A stretch of DNA of 64,000 nucleotides from Bacillus sp. CGMCC 1.16541 (lineage in GTDB: Bacteria; Bacillota; Bacilli; Bacillales; Bacillaceae_H). Below the pieces are notes generated by a model. That model was not told the DNA's origin, did no database searches, and saw only the letters and a list, made by a program, of their open reading frames with translations. Positions 8,951-19,817 of this stretch are shown here, one piece after another; the stretch's first letter is position 1, and every line of letters starts with the position of its first letter. The stretch lies in assembly GCF_003184905.1 (NCBI RefSeq), contig NZ_QFRU01000005.1, positions 1-64,000 on the forward strand. Direction: 5' to 3'. The position numbers were made by a program, and so were the translations under genes.

Positions 8951-9286
8951 ATGAAAAGATTAACTTTATTTCCAATGTATATGTTTATCTTTTTATTTAC
9001 TTTTCAATTAACGATTTTTCATGCCCCTGTTCATGTTGTACTGGATGATCAACAAAGCTTTGTAGCAACTGATATCGCACATGAGTTGTTACTCTTAGAT
9101 GGCGATGGGAACGATAAAAAAACAGCCATTACACTAGTTACACTCATGATTCTTTTACATGTAGCTATTAAGTTGGTACTAGTTCAACGCTCTCATGCTG
9201 TTTTTTTCAGGAAAATGATTATTCTTACACCTATCTTTTATCAATCTAATTATGTTGTTCGTTCTCGGTTATACTCATACATTTAA
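8951..9286 (+). CDS. Unrecognised small membrane protein (111 aa)
   Basis: I do not recognise this family. Starting at the ATG at 8951, behind an excellent GGGGGAGG site, the protein has 111 residues. It has a hydrophobic N-terminal helix (about 5-22, rich in Phe/Leu/Met), an acidic linker with LLLDGDGNDKK, a second hydrophobic helix (about 60-77, TLVTLMILLHVAIKLVLV) and a basic, aromatic C-terminal third. An in-frame ATG at 8906 would add 15 residues but lies on the -10 box. It is the first gene of a two-gene plus-strand operon with its own promoter and a strong terminator, set between miaA and mutL, which read the other way. Confidence 0.7.
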   Translation: MKRLTLFPMYMFIFLFTFQLTIFHAPVHVVLDDQQSFVATDIAHELLLLDGDGNDKKTAITLVTLMILLHVAIKLVLVQRSHAVFFRKMIILTPIFYQSNYVVRSRLYSYI

Positions 9287-9303
9287 AAACCGAGGAGGAA
9301 ATA

Positions 9304-9423
9304 ATGATGATGTGGATGAGATTAGTAATGATGGGGATGTTCTCAGTAACAGCCTTCAGCTTATTTTTATATCAAGGAATTGAAATTTCTCATGCTTTTA
9401 TAGATTTATTTAAAAAACAATAA
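9304..9423 (+). CDS. Methionine-rich membrane microprotein (39 aa)
   Basis: A 39-codon frame preceded by GAGGAGG 6 bases before the first of three consecutive ATG codons, so 37 to 39 residues. It begins MMMWMRLVMMGMF and continues as one hydrophobic helix up to LFLYQ, then an amphipathic tail ending in LFKKQ. Seven of the first twelve residues are methionine. It follows the 111-residue membrane protein by 17 bases and is closed by a perfect terminator, so translation is very plausible. No family was recognised. Confidence 0.7.
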   Translation: MMMWMRLVMMGMFSVTAFSLFLYQGIEISHAFIDLFKKQ

Positions 9424-9430
9424 GACTTAC

Positions 9431-9480
9431 GAGAAACAGCGTTCAAAGAGCATGTTCTTTGAACGCTGTTTCTCTTTTTA
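9431..9480 (+). terminator. Strong intrinsic terminator of the small membrane protein operon
   Basis: A perfect 19-base stem (9431-9449 with 9456-9474), 6-base loop and CTTTTTA tail, starting 8 bases after the 39-codon gene. Confidence 0.92.
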
Positions 9481-9587
9481 TGTCCTTAACCACTTTGATT
9501 TTTCATTGATTATTTAGAACATGGTTTAAACAGATATATTTTTATAAAAAATAAAAAACCGCCTTCATATTTATTCTAAAATAGAAC

Positions 9588-9643
9588 AAAGTCCCCCCTT
9601 TCTATTGTTCTGACAGAACTTCATAGATTAGGGGGGACTTTTT
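9588..9643 (-). terminator. Intrinsic terminator of mutS-mutL
   Basis: Outer stem AAAGTCCCCCCT/AGGGGGGACTTT with an inner TTCTG/CAGAA stem. The minus strand continues TTTGTTCTATTTT after the mutL stop. Confidence 0.85.
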
Positions 9644-11534
9644 ACATCACTCGCTTAAACATCTTTTCCATCTCATACGTAGAATGATGAATGATAATGG
9701 GTCGTCCATGGGGACACGTGAAAGGATCTGTTGTATGACGCAGCGTTTCAAGTAACGTAAAAATTTCATCGTTACGCAAATGCTGATTTGCCTTAATAGA
9801 TGCTTTACAACTCATCATGATTGCTGCTTCTTCTCTCAACTTTCCAATATTCACTTTCTTCATCGTCAACGCTTGTTCAATCATTTCTTCAATGATTTGC
9901 TTTTCTTCTCCTTTTGGAAACCATTGAGGGTGTGCACGCACAAGATACGTATTCTGTCCAAACGTTTCAAGAAAAACTCCGACATTTTCTAATTCACATT
10001 TATATTCTTCTAGTATCATCGCTTCATTCGCTGAATACTCAAGTGTAATGGGCATTAGCAACTCTTGAACTTCCGTGTCCACTTCACCTAACTTTTCACG
10101 GTAATACTCGTACTTAATGCGCTCTTGTGCAGCGTGTTGATCAATAATATACAAGCCTTTTTCATTTTGAGCGAGTATATATGTGCCATGCATTTGACCG
10201 ATTGGATACAAAGGTGGAACTCTAGGTGTTTTTTCTTTATCTTTTATATCTGTTACCAATGGTGGTATAGTTTCTTCGTTATCGGTCACCTCAAGCTCTT
10301 CTCTATGTGCTTGAATAGAAGAAAGCACTGGTTCCCTCTCGAATACGAGGTCTTCTTTTGATTCAGCTTGAGCCTTTTCTTTATATTCATATTGTACAGG
10401 AGCATAATCGTTTTTCCTTGAATAGCCTTCTGCCGACACACCTACACCTTCTGTTGACTGTACTCCATGTGTAAATGTGAACGTTTGTTGTTCTTCTTCC
10501 GGCTTTATAAAACGAGGCTTCTGTGACACAACTACATCTGGAATAAGTTGTTGCTTTTTAAATGCCCCCTTTACCCCTTGTTCCACTAACTCATATAATT
10601 CTGCTTCTTTACTTAATCGAACCTCTAGTTTTGCAGGATGTACATTCACATCAATTAACAAAGGATCCATTCTTATATTTAAAAACACAATTGGATAGCG
10701 CCCAATAGGTAAAAGAGTATGATAACCTTGTTGAATTGCTTTTGTTAGTCCGTAATTTTTCACAAAACGACCATTGATAATGGTAGACATATAGTTTCGC
10801 GATGCTCTTGTTATCTCAGGTAAAGCAACGAATCCCTCTACTTCATAATCTAACGACTGAACAGAGATAGGAATCATTTTCTTTGCTACTCCGATTCCGT
10901 AGATAGCTGCTAATACTTGCCTCACATCTCCATTTCCATTCGTATACAGAAGTTGTCTACCTTGATGAGTTAATTTAAACGAGACAGTTGGGTGCGCCAT
11001 AGCGAGACGATTGACAACGTCCGTTACATTTCCAAGCTCTGTGTTAACAGTTTTCATATACTTTAAACGAGCTGGTGTGTTAAAGAAGAGTCCTTGAACA
11101 ACAATATCTGTCCCTTTGCGACTAGATGTTAATTCATGCTTAACAATCTGTCCACCACGTAAAACTAAGTGTGTACCCGCATCTTTTCCTGTACTGGTTT
11201 TTAACTCTAATTCAGAAACAGATGCAATACTCGGTAGTGCTTCTCCTCTAAACCCAAGTGTACGTATTCGAAACAAATCATTCTCTGTTTTAATTTTGCT
11301 TGTGGCGTGACGTCTAAATGCTGTTAAGCAATCTTCTTGTTCAATACCGTCACCATTATCTAGGATTCTTATTTTAGACAATCCAGCTTCTTCAAGGTCA
11401 ATTTCAATAACTGTACTATTAGCATCAATCGCATTTTCAACCAGTTCTTTCACAACAGATGCAGGTCTTTCTACTACTTCGCCTGCTGCAATTTTATTTG
11501 AAAGCTCATCAGACAGTTGAACAATCTTGCCCAT
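9642..11534 (-). CDS. mutL: DNA mismatch repair endonuclease MutL
   Basis: Links mismatch recognition by MutS to strand cutting. This is the nicking type found in bacteria without MutH. The N-terminal GHKL ATPase (to about 330) has [14 protein letters not shown] and GFRGEAL. A variable acidic linker (about 340-440) follows. The C-terminal domain carries the metal endonuclease signature [13 protein letters not shown], the SCKASIKAN segment and the CPHGRP zinc-binding motif, and so is predicted active. It has 630 residues and starts 15 bases after mutS, in the usual mutSL operon. Confidence 0.96.
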   Translation of the reverse strand: MGKIVQLSDELSNKIAAGEVVERPASVVKELVENAIDANSTVIEIDLEEAGLSKIRILDNGDGIEQEDCLTAFRRHATSKIKTENDLFRIRTLGFRGEALPSIASVSELELKTSTGKDAGTHLVLRGGQIVKHELTSSRKGTDIVVQGLFFNTPARLKYMKTVNTELGNVTDVVNRLAMAHPTVSFKLTHQGRQLLYTNGNGDVRQVLAAIYGIGVAKKMIPISVQSLDYEVEGFVALPEITRASRNYMSTIINGRFVKNYGLTKAIQQGYHTLLPIGRYPIVFLNIRMDPLLIDVNVHPAKLEVRLSKEAELYELVEQGVKGAFKKQQLIPDVVVSQKPRFIKPEEEQQTFTFTHGVQSTEGVGVSAEGYSRKNDYAPVQYEYKEKAQAESKEDLVFEREPVLSSIQAHREELEVTDNEETIPPLVTDIKDKEKTPRVPPLYPIGQMHGTYILAQNEKGLYIIDQHAAQERIKYEYYREKLGEVDTEVQELLMPITLEYSANEAMILEEYKCELENVGVFLETFGQNTYLVRAHPQWFPKGEEKQIIEEMIEQALTMKKVNIGKLREEAAIMMSCKASIKANQHLRNDEIFTLLETLRHTTDPFTCPHGRPIIIHHSTYEMEKMFKRVM

Positions 11535-11549
11535 CTCTTCACCACCTAC

Positions 11550-14195
11550 CTACTTTTTCTTTAACGACTTCTGCAATTGATACAAAGCATTCATCGCATC
11601 AAGTGGTGTCATCTCTAACACATCTAAGTCCCTCAATTGATTGAGTACCGCTTTTTCACTTTTTACTAAAGATGTCATTTGTTTTGCTTCTTTCTTTTGT
11701 TCTGCTTCAAAGAAAGAGAGCTGTGACGCTGTCGTTACGGTTTCAACTTCTTTTTGTTCCTCTTTCCCGACATTGTGATCCACTTTCATCGCTTCATCTT
11801 TGATGATATCTTTTTCTTTCGGTTGCTCAAATTCATTTAAAATAATGCGAGCACGTTCAATTAATGATTCAGGAAGTTCAGCTAATTCTGCGACATGAAT
11901 TCCATAACTCTTATCAGCTGCTCCTTGTTTAATTTTGTGCAGGAAAACAACCTTTCCATTCTTTTCAATTGCACTAACATGAACATTCTTTAACATGGAT
12001 AATTCTTTTTCAAGTACCGTTAACTCATGATAATGTGTTGAAAATAGAGTTTTGCACCCAATATGCTCATGAATGTATTCAATAATAGCTTGGGCCAGTG
12101 CCATTCCATCATATGTCGATGTACCACGACCAATTTCATCTAGCAAAATTAAACTCGATTGTGTTGCATTAGCAACAGCATTTTTCGTTTCTAACATTTC
12201 AACCATAAATGTACTTTGTCCAGAAATTAAATCGTCCGCTGCTCCAATACGAGTGAATACTTGATCAAATATCGGAAGTATTGCTCGATCTGCAGGAACA
12301 AAACAACCAATTTGTCCTAAAATAGCTGTTAAAGCAACTTGACGCATGTACGTACTTTTACCAGACATATTTGGACCCGTAATTAATAACATTTGACTAT
12401 CATCGGACATCACACAATCATTCGGTACATATTCTTGAGCGTTCATCACTTTTTCTACAACAGGATGACGACCATTTTCAATGTTAATATCACGATTGGT
12501 TGAAAAAGTTGGTTTTGTATAGTGACGCTCTTCACTAATTTTAGCGAAACATTGCAACACATCTAATTCACTCACAACTTTTGCAAGAGCTTGTAGTCGT
12601 GGAATGTATGTTTTGACTTCATCACGAATTTGTAAAAACAAATCGTATTCTAATTGGACAATTTTCTCTTCGGCTTCTAAAATTAACGTTTCTTTTTCTT
12701 TTAACTCTGGCGTAATATAACGTTCCGCGTTCGTTAAGGTTTGCTTTCGCTCATACATCCCTTCAGGAAGTAAGTGTAGATTGGCTTTTGTCACCTCAAT
12801 GTAATAACCAAAGACACGATTATAGCCAATTTTTAATGATTTAATTCCTGTTTTTTCTCGTTCTCTTTGCTCTAGCGCTGCAATCCATGACTTTCCGTTA
12901 CGACTCGCATCACGGTATTGATCAAGCTGGTCATGATAACCATCTTTAATAATGTCACCTTCTTTTATCGATAACGGAGGATGATCTTTTAATCCTCTTT
13001 CTAATAGTTGCTCTAAACGTTCACAAGGGTCCATTCCTTCAACTAATTCCGTTGCATATGAATGATTTAAACGTAAAATAACTTGTTGAATCTCAGGTAT
13101 TTTTTGCAACGATTTTTTTAATTGAATTAAATCACGTGCATTCACATTCCCAAACGCCACTCGTCCTGCTAATCTCTCTAAGTCATAAACGTCTGTTAAA
13201 AGCTCTCGAAGTTCTTCTCGTTCAAAAAATTGATTCATAAACGTCTCAACCATATTTAAACGGTTTTCAATTTCCTGTTGTTGAAGCAAAGGACGATCAA
13301 TCCATGTTTTTAATAACCTACCACCCATTGCTGTCACTGTTTTATCCAACAACCATAGAAGAGAGCCCTTTTTGCCTTTCGTTCGAATTGTTTCTGTTAA
13401 TTCAAGGTTTCTTTTTGAGAACAAATCGATTTTCATGTATTGATTAATTTGATAAAACTGAACAGATTGCAAATGCTCTAATGACCTTTTTTGTGTACGA
13501 ATTAAATAATTGACTAATCTCGCAAATGTGGCCACTAGCTTTTGTTGTTGCAATTCTTCAACTAAATGTTCAAAGTTGGAGTCTAATGTCGCATTGTTTT
13601 CATATGAAACGGTAATGACTTTTCGCTCTTTTAACTGTTGTAAACGTTCCGCTGAAAATTCCGCATCCACCACAATCTCTTTTGCTTCTCGTATATAAAG
13701 TTCAGCTACGACATCTTCCCAAGACGTTGTAAGCAACGTGACGCTATTTTCACCTGTAGATAAATCTGAAAATGCAATTCCATACGTGCCATCTTCAAAT
13801 ACTGTAACTGAACTAATAAAGTTGTTCTCTTTTTCATGAAGACCTTTTTCATTCATTAATGTACCAGGTGAGATAACTTGTACGACTTCACGCTTTACTA
13901 CACCTTTTGCTTGTCTAGGGTCCTCAACTTGTTCGCAAATTGCAACTTTGTATCCTTTTTCCACTAAACGCTCAATATATGTTGGAGCTGAATGGTACGG
14001 AACGCCACACATTGGAATACGTTCTGCTCCCCCACCATCACGACTCGTTAATGTAATCTCTAACTCTTGAGATGCTCGTGTTGCATCTTCAAAAAACATT
14101 TCGTAAAAATCCCCGAGACGAAAAAATAAAAAGGCATCTTCATACTCTGCCTTAATCGTTAAATACTGCTGTATCATTGGTGTATATGTAGCCAT
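11550..14195 (-). CDS. mutS: DNA mismatch recognition protein MutS
   Basis: Finds base mismatches and small loops and recruits MutL. The 881 residues show all MutS domains: N-terminal clamp domain with the wedge motif [11 protein letters not shown] (Phe-x-Glu, about 24-34), connector, core, and C-terminal ATPase with Walker [10 protein letters not shown] (about 600), Walker [17 protein letters not shown] and the STHYHEL switch. The Lys/Glu-rich stretch near 800 and the end LQKSLKKK are typical of the low-complexity C-terminus that carries the sliding-clamp contact in Bacillus. First gene of mutSL. Confidence 0.97.
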   Translation of the reverse strand: MATYTPMIQQYLTIKAEYEDAFLFFRLGDFYEMFFEDATRASQELEITLTSRDGGGAERIPMCGVPYHSAPTYIERLVEKGYKVAICEQVEDPRQAKGVVKREVVQVISPGTLMNEKGLHEKENNFISSVTVFEDGTYGIAFSDLSTGENSVTLLTTSWEDVVAELYIREAKEIVVDAEFSAERLQQLKERKVITVSYENNATLDSNFEHLVEELQQQKLVATFARLVNYLIRTQKRSLEHLQSVQFYQINQYMKIDLFSKRNLELTETIRTKGKKGSLLWLLDKTVTAMGGRLLKTWIDRPLLQQQEIENRLNMVETFMNQFFEREELRELLTDVYDLERLAGRVAFGNVNARDLIQLKKSLQKIPEIQQVILRLNHSYATELVEGMDPCERLEQLLERGLKDHPPLSIKEGDIIKDGYHDQLDQYRDASRNGKSWIAALEQREREKTGIKSLKIGYNRVFGYYIEVTKANLHLLPEGMYERKQTLTNAERYITPELKEKETLILEAEEKIVQLEYDLFLQIRDEVKTYIPRLQALAKVVSELDVLQCFAKISEERHYTKPTFSTNRDINIENGRHPVVEKVMNAQEYVPNDCVMSDDSQMLLITGPNMSGKSTYMRQVALTAILGQIGCFVPADRAILPIFDQVFTRIGAADDLISGQSTFMVEMLETKNAVANATQSSLILLDEIGRGTSTYDGMALAQAIIEYIHEHIGCKTLFSTHYHELTVLEKELSMLKNVHVSAIEKNGKVVFLHKIKQGAADKSYGIHVAELAELPESLIERARIILNEFEQPKEKDIIKDEAMKVDHNVGKEEQKEVETVTTASQLSFFEAEQKKEAKQMTSLVKSEKAVLNQLRDLDVLEMTPLDAMNALYQLQKSLKKK

Positions 14196-14230
14196 ACTAC
14201 TCCTCCATACTCTTTGTCTACTGTTTATTT

Positions 14231-14239
14231 ATTATAGCA
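14231..14239 (-). promoter_or_regulatory. Extended -10 promoter of mutSL
   Basis: On the minus strand TGC-TATAAT, a perfect -10 with the extended TG, about 36 bases before the mutS start; the -35 is weak. It implies that mutSL is transcribed separately from cotE. Confidence 0.5.
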
Positions 14240-14280
14240 TAGGTTGTTTTTAAACTTCATGCACAGAAAATGACAACATA

Positions 14281-14310
14281 AAAAAACTAGGAAGACATGC
14301 TTCCTAGTTT
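14281..14310 (-). terminator. Intrinsic terminator of cotE
   Basis: Stem AAACTAGGAAG/CTTCCTAGTTT with a short loop and TTTTTTT on the minus strand, directly after the cotE stop. Confidence 0.88.
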
Positions 14311-14311
14311 C

Positions 14312-14857
14312 TTACTCGTCATCACCTAAAATGAAATCTGGATTTAAATCTTCAAACTCATCGTCGTCTACATCTAAATCAAATTCATCTTCTTCGTTGC
14401 AGCCATCTGGATTAACCATTACACACACTTTTGTTTCTCCCACAATCTCGGCTAATAACTCTCTCTCTACTTGAATAATCGTTTTATTACCGTTCGGAGA
14501 AATCGTTGCTTCTAAACAATTCGGTTGTTGAAGTACGCGGACAATTACTTCAAAATCTTCCCCAATAGCATCTTCGTCTTTATAACGAAGTTTGATTACA
14601 TCTTTGTATGACACCGTTTCTGTACAAACTTCTGTTTTTGTATTATCTTTATGAGAATACCAAACGTTAATGTCATATGTGCCATCAACTTCGACTGTAT
14701 TACCTCGCTTTTGCGCATCATATTGATGATTAATAACCCAGCACCCTAAAATGCTTGTCGGACTATTAGGTGGAGCAATTGTGTGAGATGACTGTGTGAA
14801 TTTACGCCCTTTTCCTACTATTGCTTTTGTAATAATCTCTCTAAACTGTTGTGACAT
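14312..14857 (-). CDS. cotE: Outer spore coat morphogenetic protein CotE
   Basis: A 181-residue spore coat organiser (same length as B. subtilis CotE) that sits at the inner/outer coat boundary and recruits outer coat proteins. The N-terminus [19 protein letters not shown] and the central beta-rich part ([25 protein letters not shown]) match the family. The last 30 residues form a strongly acidic tail ending in ILGDDE, the region that recruits clients. GAGGAGGG precedes the ATG. It stands as a single gene between ricA and mutS, with its own terminator and two sporulation-type promoter candidates. Confidence 0.96.
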   Translation of the reverse strand: MSQQFREIITKAIVGKGRKFTQSSHTIAPPNSPTSILGCWVINHQYDAQKRGNTVEVDGTYDINVWYSHKDNTKTEVCTETVSYKDVIKLRYKDEDAIGEDFEVIVRVLQQPNCLEATISPNGNKTIIQVERELLAEIVGETKVCVMVNPDGCNEEDEFDLDVDDDEFEDLNPDFILGDDE

Positions 14858-14890
14858 ATGAGCATACCCTCCTCAAACTATCTTCATTTA

Positions 14891-14919
14891 ATCCTATGCA
14901 GGTTGTATCGCTTGTTTGC
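14891..14919 (-). promoter_or_regulatory. Candidate sigma-K promoter of cotE
   Basis: Minus strand CATAGGATT at the -10 (consensus CATAnnnTA, one mismatch) with AC 15 bases upstream in the -35 position, about 33 bases before the start codon. Confidence 0.4.
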
Positions 14920-14969
14920 ACATTATTTGAAAAACTTTATGAAAAAAACTCATAAAAACGCTATGTTTC

Positions 14970-14977
14970 ATTGTATG
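14970..14977 (-). promoter_or_regulatory. Candidate sigma-E -10 of cotE
   Basis: Minus strand CATACAAT, a perfect sigma-E -10, lies further upstream; the -35 is not clear. Sigma-E then sigma-K tandem promoters are known for B. subtilis cotE. Confidence 0.4.
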
Positions 14978-15016
14978 CACATACGCCCATAAACGTGACA
15001 ACTTTAGAAGAAAAAT

Positions 15017-15055
15017 AAAAACTCCTAGAAGCCGTTAAGCATTCTAGGAGTTTTT
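15017..15055 (-). terminator. Intrinsic terminator of miaB-ricA
   Basis: Perfect 14-base arms AAAAACTCCTAGAA/TTCTAGGAGTTTTT around an 11-base loop, just after the ricA stop. Confidence 0.9.
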
Positions 15056-15056
15056 A

Positions 15057-15491
15057 TTAATGACAACTTGATCCAGCAGGACTATTTTTTACATAAGATC
15101 CTGTTTCACCGCGAAGAAGATCTCCTTCAGTCGCCGTAATGATTTGATCTGTTACATGTGTTGAAATCGTTGTGGAAACTAATTGAAGTAAACCATTCAC
15201 ATCAGCTTGAGATTCTTTGAACTGTTGAATAATTGGAAGCTCATCTAGTTCTTCTGTTAGCGCGTCAATTTTCGCTTCTACTTGTTTTAAAGCTTCTACT
15301 TTTCCATAGTGCTGAAAGTTTACAGCTTGCTTTTGTAGACTTTTAATACTCGCAATTTTCTCACGTACTTTTTGATTTTCATTCAATTGTGCTTCCGCAC
15401 GTTTGAAAAAATCAACCTCTTCTGTTTCAGAAATCATCTTTGCTAATTGTCTTGCTTGTTCAATAATTTGCTCTTTTGTAAAGTTCCCCAT
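15057..15491 (-). CDS. ricA: RicA (YmcA), subunit of the Y-complex
   Basis: A 144-residue helical protein of the YlbF/YmcA family. In B. subtilis RicA, RicF and RicT form an iron-sulfur complex that partners RNase Y in mRNA maturation and supports sporulation, competence and biofilm formation. The sequence TKEQIIEQARQLAKMISETEEVDFFKRAEAQ follows YmcA closely, and the C-terminal tail keeps a cysteine (SSCH) like the one in B. subtilis. It starts one base after miaB. Its partner enzyme gene rny is also in this window. Confidence 0.93.
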   Translation of the reverse strand: MGNFTKEQIIEQARQLAKMISETEEVDFFKRAEAQLNENQKVREKIASIKSLQKQAVNFQHYGKVEALKQVEAKIDALTEELDELPIIQQFKESQADVNGLLQLVSTTISTHVTDQIITATEGDLLRGETGSYVKNSPAGSSCH

Positions 15492-15492
15492 T

Positions 15493-17022
15493 TTATCTCA
15501 CCTCTGCCGCTTCTTCTACCATTTCCCCGTTTAATGTCCAAGTTTTTGCTTCTAATACTTTTACTTTCACAAGTTGTCCAATTACAGATTTTGGCGCTTT
15601 AAAGTTTACTAGTTTACTTTTACGCGTGTAACCTGCCAGCACGTCCGGATTATTCTTACTTTCCCCTTCAACTAACACTTCAACGATTTTTCCTTCGTAT
15701 TCTTTTAATTTCTGTGCTGAAATTTCATTTACAAGCGCATTCAAACGTTGAAGACGATCTTTCTTCACTTCCATAGGTACATTATCTGTCATCTTCGCTG
15801 CGGGTGTCCCTTCACGAGGAGAATAAATAAATGTGTATGCACTATCGAATCCTACTTCACGATATAAAGACATCGTTTCTTCAAACTGCTCCTCTGTTTC
15901 ATTTGGAAACCCAACAATAATATCTGTTGTTAACGAAACATTTGGAATGGCTTCTTTAATCTTTCCAACAAGCTCCATGTAGCGTTCACGGTCATATTTA
16001 CGTGCCATAATTTTTAATACATCAGAACTTCCAGACTGCACTGGTAAATGAATATGATCAACAAGATTTCCACCTTTTGCAAGCACTTCAATTAAACGAT
16101 CATCGAAATCACGTGGATGACTTGTCGTAAAACGAATACGAGCTACATCAATTTTACGGATTTCATCCATTAAATCACCTAAACCATACTCAATATCTTC
16201 AAAATCTTTCCCGTATGCGTTTACGTTTTGACCTAATAGTGTAATCTCTTTATATCCTTGTGCTGCTAAGTGACGTACTTCTTGAATGATATCCTCTGGA
16301 CGACGGCTACGTTCTTTGCCACGCGTATAAGGAACGATACAGTACGTACAGAATTTATCACAGCCATACATAATGTTAACCCATGCTTTGATGTTACCTT
16401 TACGCACTTTTGGAAGGTTTTCAATAACATCTCCTTCTTTTGACCACACCTCAATAACCATCTCTTTTGACAGATACGCTTCGCTTAAAATGTGTGGAAG
16501 ACGATGAATATTATGCGTTCCAAAAATCATGTCAACATGTTGATGCTTCTGCAAGATTTTATTAACAACTGATTCTTCTTGAGACATACAGCCACAAACA
16601 CCAATCAATAGGTCTGGACGTTCACGCTTTAATGCTTTTAAATGTCCAAGTTCACCGAACACTTTATTTTCTGCGTTTTCACGAATTGCACACGTATTTA
16701 ACAGGATTACATGCGCATCGTCCACCGTGTCTGTAATCTCATATCCAAGGCTTAAGAAAATTCCAGCCATTACTTCTGTGTCGTGTTCATTCATTTGACA
16801 GCCATACGTACGAATATAAAACTTACGGCCATTGCCCATACCTCTGAACTTTTCATCAATTTCAAAGTCTTTATGATATTTAACGTCTTCTTTCCCACGT
16901 TTTTTTGCATCCTTCAATGAAGGTGGCATATAAACAGTTTGGAAATATTTACTGTAATCCTTTTCGGATTTTTTGTCCGAAGGAGTTACTTGTGTGCTTT
17001 CTAGACGTTGATTTTCGTTCAT
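15493..17022 (-). CDS. miaB: tRNA-2-methylthio-N6-dimethylallyladenosine synthase MiaB
   Basis: Radical-SAM enzyme that adds a methylthio group at C2 of the i6A37 made by MiaA. Order of domains: an N-terminal extension of about 65 residues typical of Bacillus, the MTTase domain with cluster cysteines in [18 protein letters not shown] and GVCGCMSQ, the radical-SAM motif CDKFCTYC (about 224-231), and a C-terminal TRAM domain (about 445-509). It has 509 residues, the same as B. subtilis. Operon with ricA. Confidence 0.97.
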   Translation of the reverse strand: MNENQRLESTQVTPSDKKSEKDYSKYFQTVYMPPSLKDAKKRGKEDVKYHKDFEIDEKFRGMGNGRKFYIRTYGCQMNEHDTEVMAGIFLSLGYEITDTVDDAHVILLNTCAIRENAENKVFGELGHLKALKRERPDLLIGVCGCMSQEESVVNKILQKHQHVDMIFGTHNIHRLPHILSEAYLSKEMVIEVWSKEGDVIENLPKVRKGNIKAWVNIMYGCDKFCTYCIVPYTRGKERSRRPEDIIQEVRHLAAQGYKEITLLGQNVNAYGKDFEDIEYGLGDLMDEIRKIDVARIRFTTSHPRDFDDRLIEVLAKGGNLVDHIHLPVQSGSSDVLKIMARKYDRERYMELVGKIKEAIPNVSLTTDIIVGFPNETEEQFEETMSLYREVGFDSAYTFIYSPREGTPAAKMTDNVPMEVKKDRLQRLNALVNEISAQKLKEYEGKIVEVLVEGESKNNPDVLAGYTRKSKLVNFKAPKSVIGQLVKVKVLEAKTWTLNGEMVEEAAEVR

Positions 17023-17186
17023 TATGAATCTCCTTTCACATACTACAAAATAAAAACAATCACATTATGTAAGTATATAACTTTACCTCACTGAACACAA
17101 TATATGAATCCTTTAGAGAGTGAAACATCTGTGACAACATACCTACTGTTTCCCTCTCTATTTCTTCATGATTTATTCTTTTAAAA

Positions 17187-17215
17187 GAACCATGACCGAC
17201 CTTGTATCATGGCTC
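17187..17215 (-). terminator. Probable intrinsic terminator of tdh-kbl
   Basis: Minus strand stem GAGCCATGA/TCATGGTTC with an 11-base loop and a TTTT tail, 16 bases after the kbl stop. Confidence 0.6.
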
Positions 17216-17230
17216 ATGTTCTACATGTAT

Positions 17231-18409
17231 TTAGTTTAGAATAGCAAGCTCCTTCCCTGCTTTTTCAAAAACTTGTAATGCTTGTTCTAATTCTTCTTTC
17301 GAGTGTTGTGCAGTTACAATCGTTCGAACACGAGCTTTTCCTTTTTCAACAGTCGGAAATGCGATACCTTGTGCAAACACACCATATTCTAACAACTTAT
17401 CAGAGAATTGATGTGCAAGCGATTCATCTCCAACCATGACCGGCGTAATAGGTGTTTCACTTGTTCCTGTTTGAAAGCCAAGTTTGCGTAGCCCATCTTT
17501 AAAAAACGTCGTGTTAGCCCACAGCTTTTCAATGAGCTCTGGTTCTTCTAGCAATACGTCCACTGCTTCAATACAAGCTGCCGTTACAGCAGGGGGATGA
17601 GATGTACTAAATAAAAATGGTCGCCCTTTATGAATTAAATAATCAATTAATGTTTGCGTACTTGCAATATATCCGCCTAACACGCCAATGGCTTTACTTA
17701 ATGTGCCAACTTGAATATGTACACGACCGTCTAAACCGAAGTGATTGACTGTCCCCCTTCCATTTTCTCCTAACACACCAGAAGCATGCGCATCATCAAC
17801 CATCACAAGAGCATCATATTTTTCAGCAAGTTCTACAATTGTAGGCAACGGCGCGATGTTCCCATCCATTGAAAAAACACCATCTGTGACAATGACACGC
17901 TTACGATATTGTTTAGTTTCCTGCAATGCTTTTTCTAAATCGTTCATGTCGACATGTTTATAAACTTTACGAGCTGCTTTCGTTAAACGAATTCCATCAA
18001 TAATAGAAGCATGATTTAACGCATCTGAAATAACAACATCTTTCTCTGTTAAAATAGACGAAAGCACACCTTGATTGGTTGTAAATCCTGATTGAAACAC
18101 GAGTGCTGCCTCTGTATGCTTAAATTTTGCTAGTTTCTTCTCTAATTGATCGTGCATTGAAAAAGTTCCCGCAATTGTTCTCACTGATCCTGTACCCGCT
18201 CCGTACGTTTCGACAGCTTTTAAAGCTGCTTGTTTTAATCTTGGGTGTGTTGTTAATCCTAAATAATTGTTAGAGGATAGTTGAATGACTTCTTGGCCAT
18301 TAATGATAACTTTCGATCCTTGTTCAGACTCAATTGAAACTAGTTGTCGAAATGTACCTTCCTTTTTCATCTGATCTAACTCTTCTTGTAAATACTCAAA
18401 CCCTTTCAT
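17231..18409 (-). CDS. kbl: Glycine C-acetyltransferase (2-amino-3-ketobutyrate CoA ligase)
   Basis: PLP enzyme that splits 2-amino-3-ketobutyrate with CoA into glycine and acetyl-CoA, the second step of threonine breakdown after Tdh. The start at 18409 ([11 protein letters not shown], 392 residues, AAGGAGCG site) is preferred over a frame 17 codons longer because it gives the family length. Motifs: SNNYLGL, aldehyde-binding [19 protein letters not shown], and the PLP lysine in [13 protein letters not shown] (about 237). It follows tdh by 23 bases. Confidence 0.95.
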   Translation of the reverse strand: MKGFEYLQEELDQMKKEGTFRQLVSIESEQGSKVIINGQEVIQLSSNNYLGLTTHPRLKQAALKAVETYGAGTGSVRTIAGTFSMHDQLEKKLAKFKHTEAALVFQSGFTTNQGVLSSILTEKDVVISDALNHASIIDGIRLTKAARKVYKHVDMNDLEKALQETKQYRKRVIVTDGVFSMDGNIAPLPTIVELAEKYDALVMVDDAHASGVLGENGRGTVNHFGLDGRVHIQVGTLSKAIGVLGGYIASTQTLIDYLIHKGRPFLFSTSHPPAVTAACIEAVDVLLEEPELIEKLWANTTFFKDGLRKLGFQTGTSETPITPVMVGDESLAHQFSDKLLEYGVFAQGIAFPTVEKGKARVRTIVTAQHSKEELEQALQVFEKAGKELAILN

Positions 18410-18432
18410 ATAAACACGCTCCTTTTTTATTA

Positions 18433-19473
18433 TTATGGATGCAGAACTACTTTCCCGCATTTCCCTTGCATCATAAGTTCAAATCCCGCTTCAAACTCTT
18501 CGAATGGTAACCGATGCGTAATAAGCGGTGCAACATCTATTTGATGAGAATGTAGTAAATTGGATACTTGTTGCCATGTTTGAAACATCTTTCTGCCAGT
18601 AATTCCTTGTACTGTAATTCCTTTAAACACAATGTCATTTGTTACATCTAACTGTACAGGCTTAACGGGTAAGCTAAGAATTGAAACTCTACCTCCATTT
18701 GTCACCATTTTAAATCCTTGATTCATTGCCACAGGATGACCTGACATCTCACATACAACATCTACACCGTGACCGTTTGTTATGTTAAGGGCTTCTTCTA
18801 CAGGATTACCATTTCCTGCATGAATAACGTGTGTAGCTCCCATTTTCTTCGCGATACTTAAACGATAATCATTTAAATCAATAGCAAGAACGGCCGATGC
18901 TCCTACAGCTTTCGCTACACCTACAGCCATTAAACCAATTGGGCCACACCCCATTACTGCTACTGTCTTTCCAGCGATGTCCCCTGATAAAACAGTATGA
19001 ACTGCATTTCCCATCGGCTCTTGAATAGAAGCAACGTGATAAGGCATTTTAGATGGGTTTTTCCATATATTCTTAGCTGGCATCGCTACATATTCCGCAA
19101 AACACCCTTGTGTATCTACACCAATAATTTGCGTTTTTTGACAAATGTGATATTGCCCCGTCAAACATTGGGGACAACTCCCACAAACAAGATGAGTTTC
19201 CGCTGATACAGAATCGCCAACTTGAATATTCATCACTTTTTCCCCTATTTCTACTATTTCACCCGCAAATTCATGCCCGAATACATACGGAGTCTTTATA
19301 CGAGATGAAGCCCAATCATCCCATGTATAAATGTGAACGTCCGTTCCGCATATTGATGTAGCCTTCACTTTTATTAACACTTCATCTTCTTTAATAGTTG
19401 GTATTGGCACTTCTTCAAGTCTCGCACCAAATCCACGATGATGTTTAATGATCGCCTTCATCATTCCACTCAC
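18433..19473 (-). CDS. tdh: L-threonine 3-dehydrogenase
   Basis: Zinc- and NAD-dependent alcohol-dehydrogenase family enzyme that oxidises L-threonine to 2-amino-3-ketobutyrate for Kbl. Catalytic zinc residues lie in [12 protein letters not shown] and FGHEFAGEI. The structural-zinc lobe is [15 protein letters not shown], and the NAD fold is [14 protein letters not shown] chose the GTG at 19473, which gives 346 residues starting MSGMMKAII and a GGGGAG site 10 bases away; a GTG 9 bases further upstream is also open. Leads tdh-kbl. Confidence 0.94.
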   Translation of the reverse strand: MSGMMKAIIKHHRGFGARLEEVPIPTIKEDEVLIKVKATSICGTDVHIYTWDDWASSRIKTPYVFGHEFAGEIVEIGEKVMNIQVGDSVSAETHLVCGSCPQCLTGQYHICQKTQIIGVDTQGCFAEYVAMPAKNIWKNPSKMPYHVASIQEPMGNAVHTVLSGDIAGKTVAVMGCGPIGLMAVGVAKAVGASAVLAIDLNDYRLSIAKKMGATHVIHAGNGNPVEEALNITNGHGVDVVCEMSGHPVAMNQGFKMVTNGGRVSILSLPVKPVQLDVTNDIVFKGITVQGITGRKMFQTWQQVSNLLHSHQIDVAPLITHRLPFEEFEAGFELMMQGKCGKVVLHP

Positions 19474-19493
19474 AACGAACACTCTCCCCTTTT

Positions 19494-19508
19494 ATGAAAA
19501 CGCTTTAT
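19494..19508. promoter_or_regulatory. Candidate CcpA cre site at the tdh promoter
   Basis: ATGAAAACGCTTTAT differs from WTGNAANCGNWNNCW at one position (A for C at 14). It lies just downstream of the predicted tdh start point, a location where CcpA blocks transcription. Confidence 0.4.
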
Positions 19509-19516
19509 ATATTAAT

Positions 19517-19545
19517 ATACTAGCATTATTAAAAATTTCCGTAAA
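19517..19545 (-). promoter_or_regulatory. Promoter of tdh-kbl
   Basis: Minus strand TTTACG (19540-19545), 17-base spacer, extended TGC-TAGTAT (-10 at 19517-19522). Confidence 0.5.
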
Positions 19546-19660
19546 TAGTTCAGTCCACGTTAAAAAGACAATCGTGTGCAATGAAAATAAAATCTAAACG
19601 TTTATTTACTTTTCATTTTATGTTCATAAAATGAGAATATTTTTAAAGAAAGAAACAAAA

Positions 19661-19701
19661 AACTCTGACCAAAGAATTGCCTAAATTCTTCAGTCAGAGT
19701 T
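19661..19701 (-). terminator. Intrinsic terminator of korA-korB
   Basis: Stem AACTCTGAC/GTCAGAGTT plus AAGAATT/AATTCTT with a small internal loop, followed by TTTTTTG on the minus strand, about 115 bases after the korB stop. The bases between stop and hairpin (19702-19817) hold no gene that I can see. Confidence 0.8.
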
Positions 19702-19817
19702 ATCTATTTTATTTAAGCTGTTGTCGTAATCTTTCTCATGATTTTAACTAAGTACGAATAGACAGTGCAGACAAATCTCTAAGCCACACTTTGCATCCTC
19801 TTAGGTGCAAAAATCGA

